Assembly: GCA_031285575.1 (NCBI GenBank)
Contig: JAITVX010000113.1
Location: 1 to 13,313 of the forward strand
Source: Bacteroidales bacterium
Lineage (GTDB): Bacteria > Bacteroidota > Bacteroidia > Bacteroidales > VadinHA17
Length of the DNA stretch: 13,313 nt
Direction of reading: 5' to 3'
Under the pieces are notes generated by a model. That model was not told the origin of the DNA and made no database searches. It saw only the letters and a program-made list of their open reading frames with translations. The position numbers and the translations under genes are program-made. Within the stretch, counting starts at the first letter, position 1. Every line of letters begins with the position of its first letter. This document shows, piece after piece, positions 8,001-13,313 of this stretch.

Positions 8001-9577
8001 ACGTCGTAGTCGGTTTTCTTTGCAAAGGAATCAAGATAGTCTTTTGTTTTCTGTTTAATGGTAACTTCGTTGTTGGCGCGGTCGTAGAACAGGAATCCCT
8101 TATTTGCAAGTTCCATGCACATGCCCATAACTATTTCGTCGGCCTTGTTAAGCCATTTGGCAAACTCGGGCACCGGGAATGTTTCGGAGTAGTACCATTC
8201 GGCAAATTTCAGAAGCCTGTTCAGGGGATGATAGTCGTCAAAGCCCATCATGTTATAGAAATCATCGTTGTCGAAATACGATACCGATTCAAACATCGCT
8301 TCGCCAAGCGACGCACCTCTTGCCCTTGAAAGCGTTATTCTCGATTCGTCCATGTCCCATGTAAGATATTCAAAATACATGTCAATCTTATGGAATGAAT
8401 TGAAATATGGGCTTTTTGAAACCGGATTACTGTTGCGGAAAAGGTTTACCTGCCGGTTACCGGCAAAATATGAAAATCCGAGGTTGGTGTGATATATGGA
8501 ATCCCTGTCGAGAAACAGTGTCATTTCAACCTCCGCGCTGTTAAGACCGGTTTTGGTGAACAGAAACTCATTTGACATTATTTTCAGGTACAGCGTATCG
8601 TTCCTGTACAGTGTAATTCTGGCGGGCAACTGTTTTTCGCCGGTTCCCTTTACGCTTGCTCCTTCAAATGAAAGTCCGCCTTCGTAATGAACGTCCTCGT
8701 AAAGGCTGTTTATCCTGAATGTTTTTTCATAGGTCATGAACTGCGGGAAGTTGGCTCTTTCGGGCGAACTGAAACTTGTTGCCCTGTCGGAAAAAGAGCC
8801 GTACACCAGTTCAGGGAAATACGTTTTGTGCATCAGCATGGCCGAGTCGGCTGTGTAATTGTTTCGCGCAAGATTAAGCATGAAGCTGTTCAGCCGCGTC
8901 TCTACGTCTTCGGGAGCAAAGCCCGCCTTATCCCATAAAACAGTGCCTCTCGTTCCTTTGAAAGCCTGATTTATGGGAAAATACTGACCCGATGCATTAT
9001 AAATAACCGTACTGTCTCTTTGCGAAATGCATGTTAACGTTGCACCGGTAATCGATACCGAATAAAGTGTGTCGCGAATAAAACTTATGGCCCCGGGACT
9101 GACTCTCCATCGTACACTGCTCGATTGATAGAGAATGTTTTCGCCAATAATATGCCCGAAGTTTCTTATATACGACAGCAAAACATCATTTGTATATTTC
9201 TGCAGACTCAAAACTTCGTACAGCCCGCTTATCCATCCGTAAATAAATTTTTCGCCGCCGCCGTATGACGCCAGCGTGTTGAGGGTGTTGAAAAAGTCGA
9301 TAAAATGCGGAACTGGCCTCATGGCTTTTGACGTCATCTGGTTTGCAACGTTTATAATCATTGCCTTTTCCTCAAGGCTGTACGCCGTGCTGTCCCATTC
9401 CGAGACAAAAGCATCAAGCGTTTCAATATGTTCGGGTCGCAGGTTCTGGCCCATAAATACCGTCAATTCGGTTTTGAACCTGTCAACGTCACCCGAAAAG
9501 GCATTTCTTACCTGTGCCGGCAGGCTTGCGGGAATAATTGAACAGAGGAGCAGTATTACAGTACGCATGGCAGACAT
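5099..9577 (-). CDS. Very large exported protein of unknown function (1492 aa)
   Basis: I cannot assign a function. The N-terminus (MRTVILLLCSIIPASLPAQ) is a Sec signal peptide without a lipobox. The next few hundred residues look helix-rich (FKTELTVFMGQNLRPEHIETLDAF, MTSKAMRPVPHFIDFFNTLNTL). The rest is dominated by alternating polar/hydrophobic strands rich in Asn, Ser, Asp and Tyr, with repeated short themes such as VxADTSVYNLKS, YNLDNELVKAENINYI and the NxxDSSxxxFPE type. This recalls OstA/LptA-like or beta-helical surface proteins, but that is an impression from composition. The C-terminus has a distinctive EIQRRRSGDMFDVYLKAS and WYYFSYFRGVLM. No membrane segment after the signal and no secretion-system C-terminal domain are visible, so it is probably periplasmic or outer-membrane associated. 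An alternative start is Met4 (9568). It is apparently monocistronic and convergent with the PepSY-like array. Confidence 0.85.
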   Translation of the reverse strand: MSAMRTVILLLCSIIPASLPAQVRNAFSGDVDRFKTELTVFMGQNLRPEHIETLDAFVSEWDSTAYSLEEKAMIINVANQMTSKAMRPVPHFIDFFNTLNTLASYGGGEKFIYGWISGLYEVLSLQKYTNDVLLSYIRNFGHIIGENILYQSSSVRWRVSPGAISFIRDTLYSVSITGATLTCISQRDSTVIYNASGQYFPINQAFKGTRGTVLWDKAGFAPEDVETRLNSFMLNLARNNYTADSAMLMHKTYFPELVYGSFSDRATSFSSPERANFPQFMTYEKTFRINSLYEDVHYEGGLSFEGASVKGTGEKQLPARITLYRNDTLYLKIMSNEFLFTKTGLNSAEVEMTLFLDRDSIYHTNLGFSYFAGNRQVNLFRNSNPVSKSPYFNSFHKIDMYFEYLTWDMDESRITLSRARGASLGEAMFESVSYFDNDDFYNMMGFDDYHPLNRLLKFAEWYYSETFPVPEFAKWLNKADEIVMGMCMELANKGFLFYDRANNEVTIKQKTKDYLDSFAKKTDYDVIRIVSSTRTPVDNAILDLRNYNLTVNGVRGVMVSDSQKVAMYPYNQQLVIERNRGISFDGVVEAGLFTAYGKQFSFNYDTFKIRLQKVDSIKIAVETDQRNRDGNPIIKPINNMIQLGTAEIFIDRPENKSGLKSYKEYPIFNSVSPSYIFYDKIPGLEGIYAQESFYFKIDPFTYENIDHYSSEDINLAGEFTGGSVLKPTRQTLTIQADNSLGFNMIIPEEGIGVYDDKARMFNQIQMSNRGLTGGGALKRLTSTTEADEFKFFPDSMITEAKTFNMEKDPAGLFPALNSTDVSVKWLTQTDEWIASNKAGKTFDMFENGTVLDGTINLTPAKLMAFGAIDLSDSRITSDRFNFSSNAIKADTSVYNLKSRSTNGYSFIAEDVNSDINFETQLANFRLNTDSSMVKFPEIQYICTMTDFTYNMQSRILNMEQKGKSNTPLMSAEDLVKQPFSSLDKPTFFSTNNMNDTIAFSSWKGSYNLDNELVKAENINYIHIADALIQPDSGKITLSRRARIETLHNATIAVNNRHILHSAVVNIETSKRYGGSAEYGYMDEEENVQQIKFSEITVDTMTTTARGVIPGNQNFTLSPAFTFAGDVMLSARNDFLTFTGAAGIVQNCIGLASLDVKFKSAIDPQRVLIPIAETARNSNDELVISGSYLNADSSYYYPAFLSAQRLWSDSPLVDANGYLYFEKEKGRYLIGSLDKLSDPTKNGNLVTFDKNFCIMLGEGKLNFGAKYDLFNLSGAGGYIHSFDSSSVNMELILAADFHFSDAALKMMSDELRMIPTLSPVSLNTDLYTKAMKDLIGVSAADQLNQDMGLFGATRSLPKEFTYKLLLNDVKMYWNAPTSSFRSKGKIGIGFIGIQPLNVYVDGYVEIQRRRSGDMFDVYLKASDNTWYYFSYFRGVLMTQSSNTSYNALISGLKVNARKHPDASVRVPYTYMIAAEGRLTNFLRRMLSDSPAEE

Positions 9578-9658
9578 TTTAATACTTTTTTTCGTACAGG
9601 ATTTCAGGCGCCGGGATTAATATCCGGGCATAATTTTCACATGTATTAATTTTGAAGG

Positions 9659-9666
9659 CAAATATA
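9659..9666 (-). promoter_or_regulatory. Putative -7 promoter box of the large exported-protein gene
   Basis: The minus strand reads TATATTTG, an exact TAnnTTTG match, about 80 nt upstream of the start codon. The sequence GGTTGTTTG lies just upstream but closer than the normal -33 distance, so only the -7 element is convincing. Confidence 0.5.
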
Positions 9667-9740
9667 GGCTTTTTTCACAAACAACCCGGTAAGCAATATT
9701 AAAAATGACTACCCATATATAGCTAACTCCGAATAAAAAC

Positions 9741-9902
9741 TCACACTAAAAATGTTTCAAAAAGTTGATACGGATTATATCTTCGTCTCTTTCTGGTGTT
9801 TTTAGCCTGTGTCCATTTCTTTTCAATGGGGTTTAAGTCTGGACTGTATGGAGGTAAGAATGAAACATCATGTCCTTGTGCCCCGATCGCCTTAAAGTTA
9901 CC
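9741..9902 (-). pseudogene. IS630-family transposase, C-terminal fragment
   Basis: Read on the minus strand, about 53 codons end in TGA and contain GHDVSFLPPYSPDLNPIEKKW, the hallmark around the last acidic residue (E) of the DDE catalytic triad in IS630/Tc1-mariner transposases. It is followed by a basic tail (KNTRKRRRY). The frame is open a little further upstream to about 9945, but that part (GEGWSVSGRLGFG) does not look like transposase. The first two catalytic aspartates and all the DNA-binding region are missing, so this is a dead 3' remnant. Confidence 0.85.
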
Positions 9903-9965
9903 AAAACCTAACCGGCCGCTAACTGACCATCCCTCACCTTTACACCGTTAAAAATGCGCATGTAA

Positions 9966-10226
9966 ATGGATACAAGAATCATTTTAGCAGTATTGGGCGT
10001 AGCCACGATTATCCGTGTAAGCCTTGCCTCACTGCCCAAAATCCATAAAATCGAACTCACGGGTTTAAAGGTATCAGTCGATTTGCGCGTGGATAATACT
10101 GAAAGAACATACTATACGCAACTTGTGAACCATGTGCCTGGGCTTGCAACTCGCCACATCGGGAAACTCTCTCAAAAAATCCATCAGTGTTATTGCATGC
10201 AATTTTTTACAAAAAAATACTTTTAG
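9966..10226 (+). CDS. Small hypothetical reading frame, doubtful
   Basis: An 86-codon frame with a hydrophobic N-terminus (RIILAVLGVATIIRVSLASL) and no recognisable domain. It lies inside the scar next to the transposase fragment and ends 12 nt before the right inverted repeat. Without homologues it could be a remnant of a second element or noncoding sequence. Confidence 0.2.
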   Translation: MDTRIILAVLGVATIIRVSLASLPKIHKIELTGLKVSVDLRVDNTERTYYTQLVNHVPGLATRHIGKLSQKIHQCYCMQFFTKKYF

Positions 10227-10247
10227 GTAATTATTACGGGTAGTCAT

Positions 10248-10501
10248 TAATAATAAAACAGCAAAGCTTTATTTTTTACCGGCATGACATGCTGAAAGCT
10301 CCATTTTCTGCATGCTTCTCATGATATGTAAATAAAAAACACAATCGGTTTAAATATTTTTTACATCCTGTTGTATATTCTTCATCAGAAAAAACATATA
10401 TTGCAACGTTTTTTATAAAAAAACAGCACACCTTAAAACCCGACAGGGTATTTGGAGAATAAAGCAGTTGTTCGGAACAAAAACAAAGATTAACTAATAA
10501 G
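10248..10501. other. AT-rich intergenic region upstream of the lactonase pair
   Basis: No gene is visible between the remnant element and the first lactonase. The sequence is AT-rich with several A- and T-runs and a small palindrome (GCATGACATGC, near 10282). The promoter of the lactonase genes should lie here. GGTATTTG near 10455 only partly fits the -7 consensus, so I do not call it. Confidence 0.4.
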
Positions 10502-11653
10502 ATGAAAAAGATGAAGAAAATTTTAAACCTTCTGCTGATGGTATTTTTAATACCGGTATTCAGCTGCGTAAACTCGCAAACAGCCAGGCTGTATGTAGGA
10601 ACCTACACAGGAAGAGACAACCCCAACGGCTTCCACATTATTGACGTAGATTTTGGCAAGGGAGAATTTACCCCTGTGTCGAGTGCCGACGCCGGGCCCA
10701 ACCCGTCGTATCTGTGCATATCCAAAACCCGCAGCATGGCCTATGCTGCCAACGAATCGAACAGAGACGTTGACGGAATAAGAATGGGCTCCGTTACCGC
10801 CCTCAAGCTCGACGTTGAAGCCGGCACAGCCGAAAAAGTAAAAGCCCTCGACATACCCGTCGGCGGCCCATGCTTTGTATCAATAACCCCCGAAGAAGAC
10901 TTTCTGCTGCTTGCACACTACGGCGCCGGAGCCATATCGGTTGTAAGGCTCGATGCCAGCGGGCTGCCGGCTGAAGTAACCGATACCATCGTCTTCAGGC
11001 AGGAAGGCATACGCAGCGCTCGCGGACACATGACATCAGTTGGCCCCGACGGTAAAAAAATATACCTCACATGCCTGGCGCTCGACAAGGTTATGATTTT
11101 CTACCTCGACAAGGCAACCGGCAAGCTTACACAAACTGGCACAGGCAATATCCCCGAAGGCGATGGCCCACGCCACTTCACATTCAGCAAAGACGGAACA
11201 AAGATGTTTGTAATAAACGAACTTGGCTCTACCGTAACCGTATTCAACATTGCCGCCGACGGCAACCTCACCGAAATACAGACAATATCAACCCTGCCGG
11301 CCGAAGGCTTTGCCGAAAGAAACTCATGCGCCGACATACACCTGTCGAAAGACGGAAACTATCTTTACGGCTCCAACAGAGGACACAACTCAATTGTTAC
11401 ATACAGGGTAGGTGCCGACGGACGATTAACCCTTGCCGGCATAACACCCTGCGGCGGCGACCATCCAAGGAACTTTACGCTCGACCCTTCCGGGAAATAC
11501 CTCCTTGTAGGCAATATGGGAAGAACAGTGGAAGGAAGTCAGACCCCGGCCAACCTATCTCTCTTTGAAATAGACCAGAAAACGGGGCTTCCGGTACCGT
11601 TCGGTACCCCCTACGACCTGCGGCAGTCGGCATGCCTTAAATTTATTGAATAA
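10502..11653 (+). CDS. Lactonase-family beta-propeller lipoprotein, copy 1
   Basis: A 383-aa member of the lactonase family (7-bladed beta-propeller, 6-phosphogluconolactonase-like). Cytoplasmic relatives hydrolyse 6-phosphogluconolactone, but this one is exported: the lipobox VFSC places the lipidated cysteine at 22. There is no K-E/D-type surface signal after it (CVNSQT), so a periplasmic-facing anchor is likely and the true substrate is probably another sugar lactone or unknown. Repeated blades carry family motifs: YVGTYTG near the mature N-terminus, NPSYLCIS, GGPCFVSI, ARGHM with PDGKKIYLTCLALDKV, GPRHFTFSKDGTKMFVINEL, IHLSKDGNYLYGSNRGHNSI, and HPRNFTLDPSGKYLLVGN. Met4 (10511) is an alternative start that aligns better with the second copy. 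It lies 34 nt before that copy. Confidence 0.85.
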   Translation: MKKMKKILNLLLMVFLIPVFSCVNSQTARLYVGTYTGRDNPNGFHIIDVDFGKGEFTPVSSADAGPNPSYLCISKTRSMAYAANESNRDVDGIRMGSVTALKLDVEAGTAEKVKALDIPVGGPCFVSITPEEDFLLLAHYGAGAISVVRLDASGLPAEVTDTIVFRQEGIRSARGHMTSVGPDGKKIYLTCLALDKVMIFYLDKATGKLTQTGTGNIPEGDGPRHFTFSKDGTKMFVINELGSTVTVFNIAADGNLTEIQTISTLPAEGFAERNSCADIHLSKDGNYLYGSNRGHNSIVTYRVGADGRLTLAGITPCGGDHPRNFTLDPSGKYLLVGNMGRTVEGSQTPANLSLFEIDQKTGLPVPFGTPYDLRQSACLKFIE

Positions 11654-11687
11654 CAACACAGAATAGTTTTAATATAAGAATAAAAAA

Positions 11688-12827
11688 ATGAGAAAAATTG
11701 TAAACCTGTTAATTGTGGCTTTAATACCTGTTTTTAGCTGCGTAAACTCGCAGACCTCAAGAATGTACGTTGGAGCCTACACATCTCCCGACAATCCCAA
11801 CGGCTTGCATATTATTGACGTTGACCTGGCGAAAGGAGTTTTTACCCCCGTTTCGCAGGCCGACGCCGGTGCCAATCCGTCATATCTGTGCATCTCACAG
11901 AAGCGCAGCATGGCGTATGCCATAAATGAGTCGAGCCGGGTTGTTGACGGCATACGGGTAGGCTCGGTTACCGCTCTCAAGCTCGACATTGAAGCCGGCA
12001 CAGCCGAAAAGGTAAAAGCGCTCGACGTTCCCAACGGCGGCCCATGCTTCGTATCCCTTATGCCCGGCGAAGACTTCCTTTTAGTTGCAAACTACGGAGG
12101 CGGTTCGATAGCAGTTGTAAGGCTCGACGCCAGTGGCCTGCCTTCGGAAGTAACCGATACCCTCGTTTTCAGGGAAGAAGGAATACGCAGTGCACGCGGA
12201 CACATGGCAGCAGCGAGCCCCGACGGCAAAAAAGTTTACCTCACATGCCTTTCGCTCGACAAGGTTATGATTCTTGACCTCGACAGAACAACCGGCAAAC
12301 TCACACAGACCGGCCACGCAAGCGTTAAGGAAGGTTTAGGCCCGCGCCACTTCACATTCAGCAAAGACGGAACAAAGATGTTTGTAATAAGCGAACTCGT
12401 TTCGGCAATGACAGTGTTTGACATTGCCGCCGACGGCAGCCTGACCGAAATACAGACAATATCCACTCTGCCCGACGACTGGACTGGCGAAAGCTTTGGC
12501 GGCGACGTTCATCTTTCAAAAGACGGCGCATATCTTTACGGCTCCAACCGGGGGCACAACTCTATCGTTACATACAAGGTTGGCGCCAACGGAATGTTAT
12601 CGGTTGTTGGCTATACATCGTGTGGCGGCAACTGGCCTCGGAACTTCACAATCGATCCTTCCGGAAAATACCTTCTGGTAGGCAATCAAAACGCAAGACC
12701 GCAGCCCGATTTGCAAAACCAGGAGAATGTGGCCTTATTTGAAATTGATAAAAATACGGGGATGCCTGTAGTGCCAGGTAAAATTTACGACATTAAAGCG
12801 CCTGCCTGTCTTAAATTTATGGAATAA
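11688..12827 (+). CDS. Lactonase-family beta-propeller lipoprotein, copy 2
   Basis: A 379-aa tandem paralogue of the preceding gene, similar over its whole length, with the same signal (IPVFSC, lipidated Cys18) and the same CVNSQT mature start. The blade motifs are kept: YVGAYTS, NPSYLCIS, GGPCFVSL, ARGHM, GPRHFTFSKDGTKMFVISEL, VHLSKDGAYLYGSNRGHNSI and WPRNFTIDPSGKYLLVGN. Differences cluster in loops and at the C-terminus (NARPQPDLQNQENVALF, where copy 1 has a shorter MGRTVEGSQTPANLSLF). This may reflect different substrates. It is probably co-transcribed with copy 1, and transcription ends at the terminator just downstream. Confidence 0.87.
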   Translation: MRKIVNLLIVALIPVFSCVNSQTSRMYVGAYTSPDNPNGLHIIDVDLAKGVFTPVSQADAGANPSYLCISQKRSMAYAINESSRVVDGIRVGSVTALKLDIEAGTAEKVKALDVPNGGPCFVSLMPGEDFLLVANYGGGSIAVVRLDASGLPSEVTDTLVFREEGIRSARGHMAAASPDGKKVYLTCLSLDKVMILDLDRTTGKLTQTGHASVKEGLGPRHFTFSKDGTKMFVISELVSAMTVFDIAADGSLTEIQTISTLPDDWTGESFGGDVHLSKDGAYLYGSNRGHNSIVTYKVGANGMLSVVGYTSCGGNWPRNFTIDPSGKYLLVGNQNARPQPDLQNQENVALFEIDKNTGMPVVPGKIYDIKAPACLKFME

Positions 12828-12852
12828 CAGTAATTTGAAGTTTTAAAAAAAC

Positions 12853-12892
12853 CAGCAGGCTGCCTCAAAATAAAGATAGCCTGCTGTTTTTT
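12853..12892 (+). terminator. Rho-independent terminator after the lactonase pair
   Basis: CAGCAGGCT (12853-12861) and AGCCTGCTG (12878-12886) form a perfect 9-bp stem around a 16-nt loop, followed directly by six T. An A-run precedes the stem, so the hairpin could also act on the opposite strand. It starts 26 nt after the stop of copy 2. Confidence 0.9.
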
Positions 12893-12982
12893 ATATGACA
12901 GGTATTATGCACGTATCGAAACAGTTTTGTACCAAATTTTAATATACTTCTCCGTTATACATGGATTAAAAATAAATATGTA

Positions 12983-12990
12983 TATATTTG
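12983..12990 (+). promoter_or_regulatory. Putative -7 promoter box of the trp operon
   Basis: TATATTTG matches the Bacteroidetes -7 consensus TAnnTTTG exactly and lies 25 nt before the leader-peptide start, so transcription would begin near 12996. No good -33 box is seen at the usual spacing. Confidence 0.55.
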
Positions 12991-13015
12991 TCCCCGAATT
13001 TTAAAAGGAATATAG

Positions 13016-13072
13016 ATGAACCCGATCTGTACATATTGGCGTTGGCGCTTGCAGTTGTTCAATTGTGAGTAG
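13016..13072 (+). CDS. trpL: trp operon leader peptide (18 aa, two Trp codons)
   Basis: The frame ATG to TAG encodes MNPICTYWRWRLQLFNCE. Two Trp codons (13037-13039 and 13043-13045) separated by one Arg codon are a strong enrichment for such a short peptide. They lie between a promoter-like box and a terminator ahead of a tryptophan biosynthesis gene. A Shine-Dalgarno-like AAAAGGAA precedes the start by about 7 nt, which is unusual for this window. Ribosome stalling at these codons when charged tRNA-Trp is scarce would control the downstream terminator. The peptide itself should have no other function. Confidence 0.75.
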   Translation: MNPICTYWRWRLQLFNCE

Positions 13073-13077
13073 ATGTT

Positions 13078-13153
13078 GCTGTGGTTGTTGATCGGGAAGC
13101 CCGAAAATATAAACCGGAAGCCTGTCGTACTCACGATGGGCTTCTTTTATTTT
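13078..13153 (+). promoter_or_regulatory. trp attenuator (alternative hairpins)
   Basis: Three mutually exclusive pairings are visible. (1) GATCGGG (13090-13096) is complementary to CCCGATC (13021-13027) inside the leader-peptide start. (2) An antiterminator can form between GCT..GGTT (13078-13086) and AACC...AGC (13112-13121), enclosing a small CGGG/CCCG hairpin. (3) The terminator stem is at 13117-13144. The antiterminator uses the left arm of the terminator stem. A ribosome stalled on the Trp codons would cover 13021-13027 and favour pairing 2. The sequences are seen; the switching model is inferred from classical trp attenuation. Confidence 0.65.
13117..13153 (+). terminator. Attenuator terminator before trpB
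   Basis: GAAGCCTGTCGT (13117-13128) pairs with ACGATGGGCTTC (13133-13144) over 12 positions, including two adjacent G-U wobbles, around the loop ACTC. TTTTATTTT follows. It ends 23 nt before the trpB start codon, inside the transcript leader, as expected for premature termination. Confidence 0.85.
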
Positions 13154-13176
13154 GTAACGATTAAATCGAAAGAAAG

Positions 13177-13313
13177 ATGACAAAGTATCAGGTAAACGAA
13201 AAAGGTTATTACGGAACCTATGGCGGGGCGTACATCCCCGAAATCCTGCACCGGTGCGTAACCGGGCTTCAGAACACGTATCTGGAGGTGCTGGAAAGCG
13301 AGCCGTTCAAAAA
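13177..13313 (+). CDS. trpB: Tryptophan synthase beta chain, 5' part
   Basis: The first 45 codons are present and the gene continues past the window edge. The N-terminus, with GYYGTYGGAYIPEILH at residues 10-25, is characteristic of TrpB, which condenses indole with L-serine to give L-tryptophan using PLP, in complex with TrpA in the cytoplasm. The PLP lysine and the rest of the active site lie beyond the window. In Bacteroidetes the trp operon commonly starts with trpB, so the remaining trp genes are expected just downstream. Its position after a Trp-codon leader and a terminator shows how it is likely regulated. Confidence 0.93.
   Translation, partial: MTKYQVNEKGYYGTYGGAYIPEILHRCVTGLQNTYLEVLESEPFK

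Larger units (their letters stand above)
9705..10247. mobile_element. Possible remnant element bounded by 10-bp inverted repeats
   Basis: ATGACTACCC (9705-9714) and its exact complement GGGTAGTCAT (10238-10247) enclose 543 bases. Inside lie the tail of an IS630-family transposase and an unrelated short reading frame. No complete transposase and no clear target-site duplication are visible; both outer flanks are A/T-rich. A 10-bp match over this distance is not far beyond chance, so the boundaries are tentative. Confidence 0.3.

Noticed and set aside
11071..11568. 165-codon open frame inside the first lactonase gene
   Set aside because: A shifted-frame shadow of a full-length lactonase, with a composition dominated by Arg, Gln and His.
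13001..13183. Minus-strand 60-codon frame over the trp leader
   Set aside because: It is antisense to the leader peptide and attenuator and has no recognisable features.
1..13313. CRISPR arrays, tRNA or rRNA genes, defence systems, origins
   Set aside because: I read for spaced direct repeats, tRNA-like cloverleafs and defence-associated domains and saw none.

Overview
The window looks like a chromosomal segment of a Bacteroidetes bacterium, probably Bacteroidales. Four observations support this: TATATTTG sequences matching the Bacteroidetes -7 box (TAnnTTTG) in front of three transcription units, PepSY-like (DUF2874-type) exported proteins, a WbqC-family gene, and a tryptophan operon that begins with trpB. 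Shine-Dalgarno-like sequences are mostly absent. The assignment is from gene content and motifs only; no search was run.

Left part (1-3493, minus strand): a tight operon read leftward, larC, larE, larB, then a WbqC-family gene, and possibly a further gene cut by the window edge. LarB, LarE and LarC together make the nickel-pincer nucleotide (NPN) cofactor used by lactate racemase (LarA) and other LarA-family enzymes. No LarA-type enzyme or nickel transporter is in the window, so the cofactor's user must be elsewhere.

Next (3494-5098, plus strand): a REP-like palindrome, then three tandem genes for small exported PepSY-like proteins in different states of decay. The first is broken by a single in-frame TAA. 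The second is intact at 145 aa. The third, a lipoprotein, has at least two frame breaks and has lost its 3' end where it runs into the convergent neighbour.

Centre (5099-9577, minus strand): one very large gene for a 1492-aa exported, apparently beta-rich protein of unknown function, with its own -7 box. Beside it (9705-10247) is a gene-poor scar holding the C-terminal end of an IS630-family transposase and bounded by 10-bp inverted repeats.

Right part (10502-12892, plus strand): two tandem paralogous lipoproteins of the 7-bladed beta-propeller lactonase (6-phosphogluconolactonase-like) family, closed by a clear rho-independent terminator. The last 320 bases hold a complete tryptophan attenuation leader: a -7 box, an 18-codon leader peptide with a Trp-Arg-Trp run, competing hairpins, a terminator with a T-tract, and then the start of trpB.

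The most interesting items are the trp attenuator, the decaying PepSY-like array, the lar operon without a target enzyme, and the large unknown exported protein.
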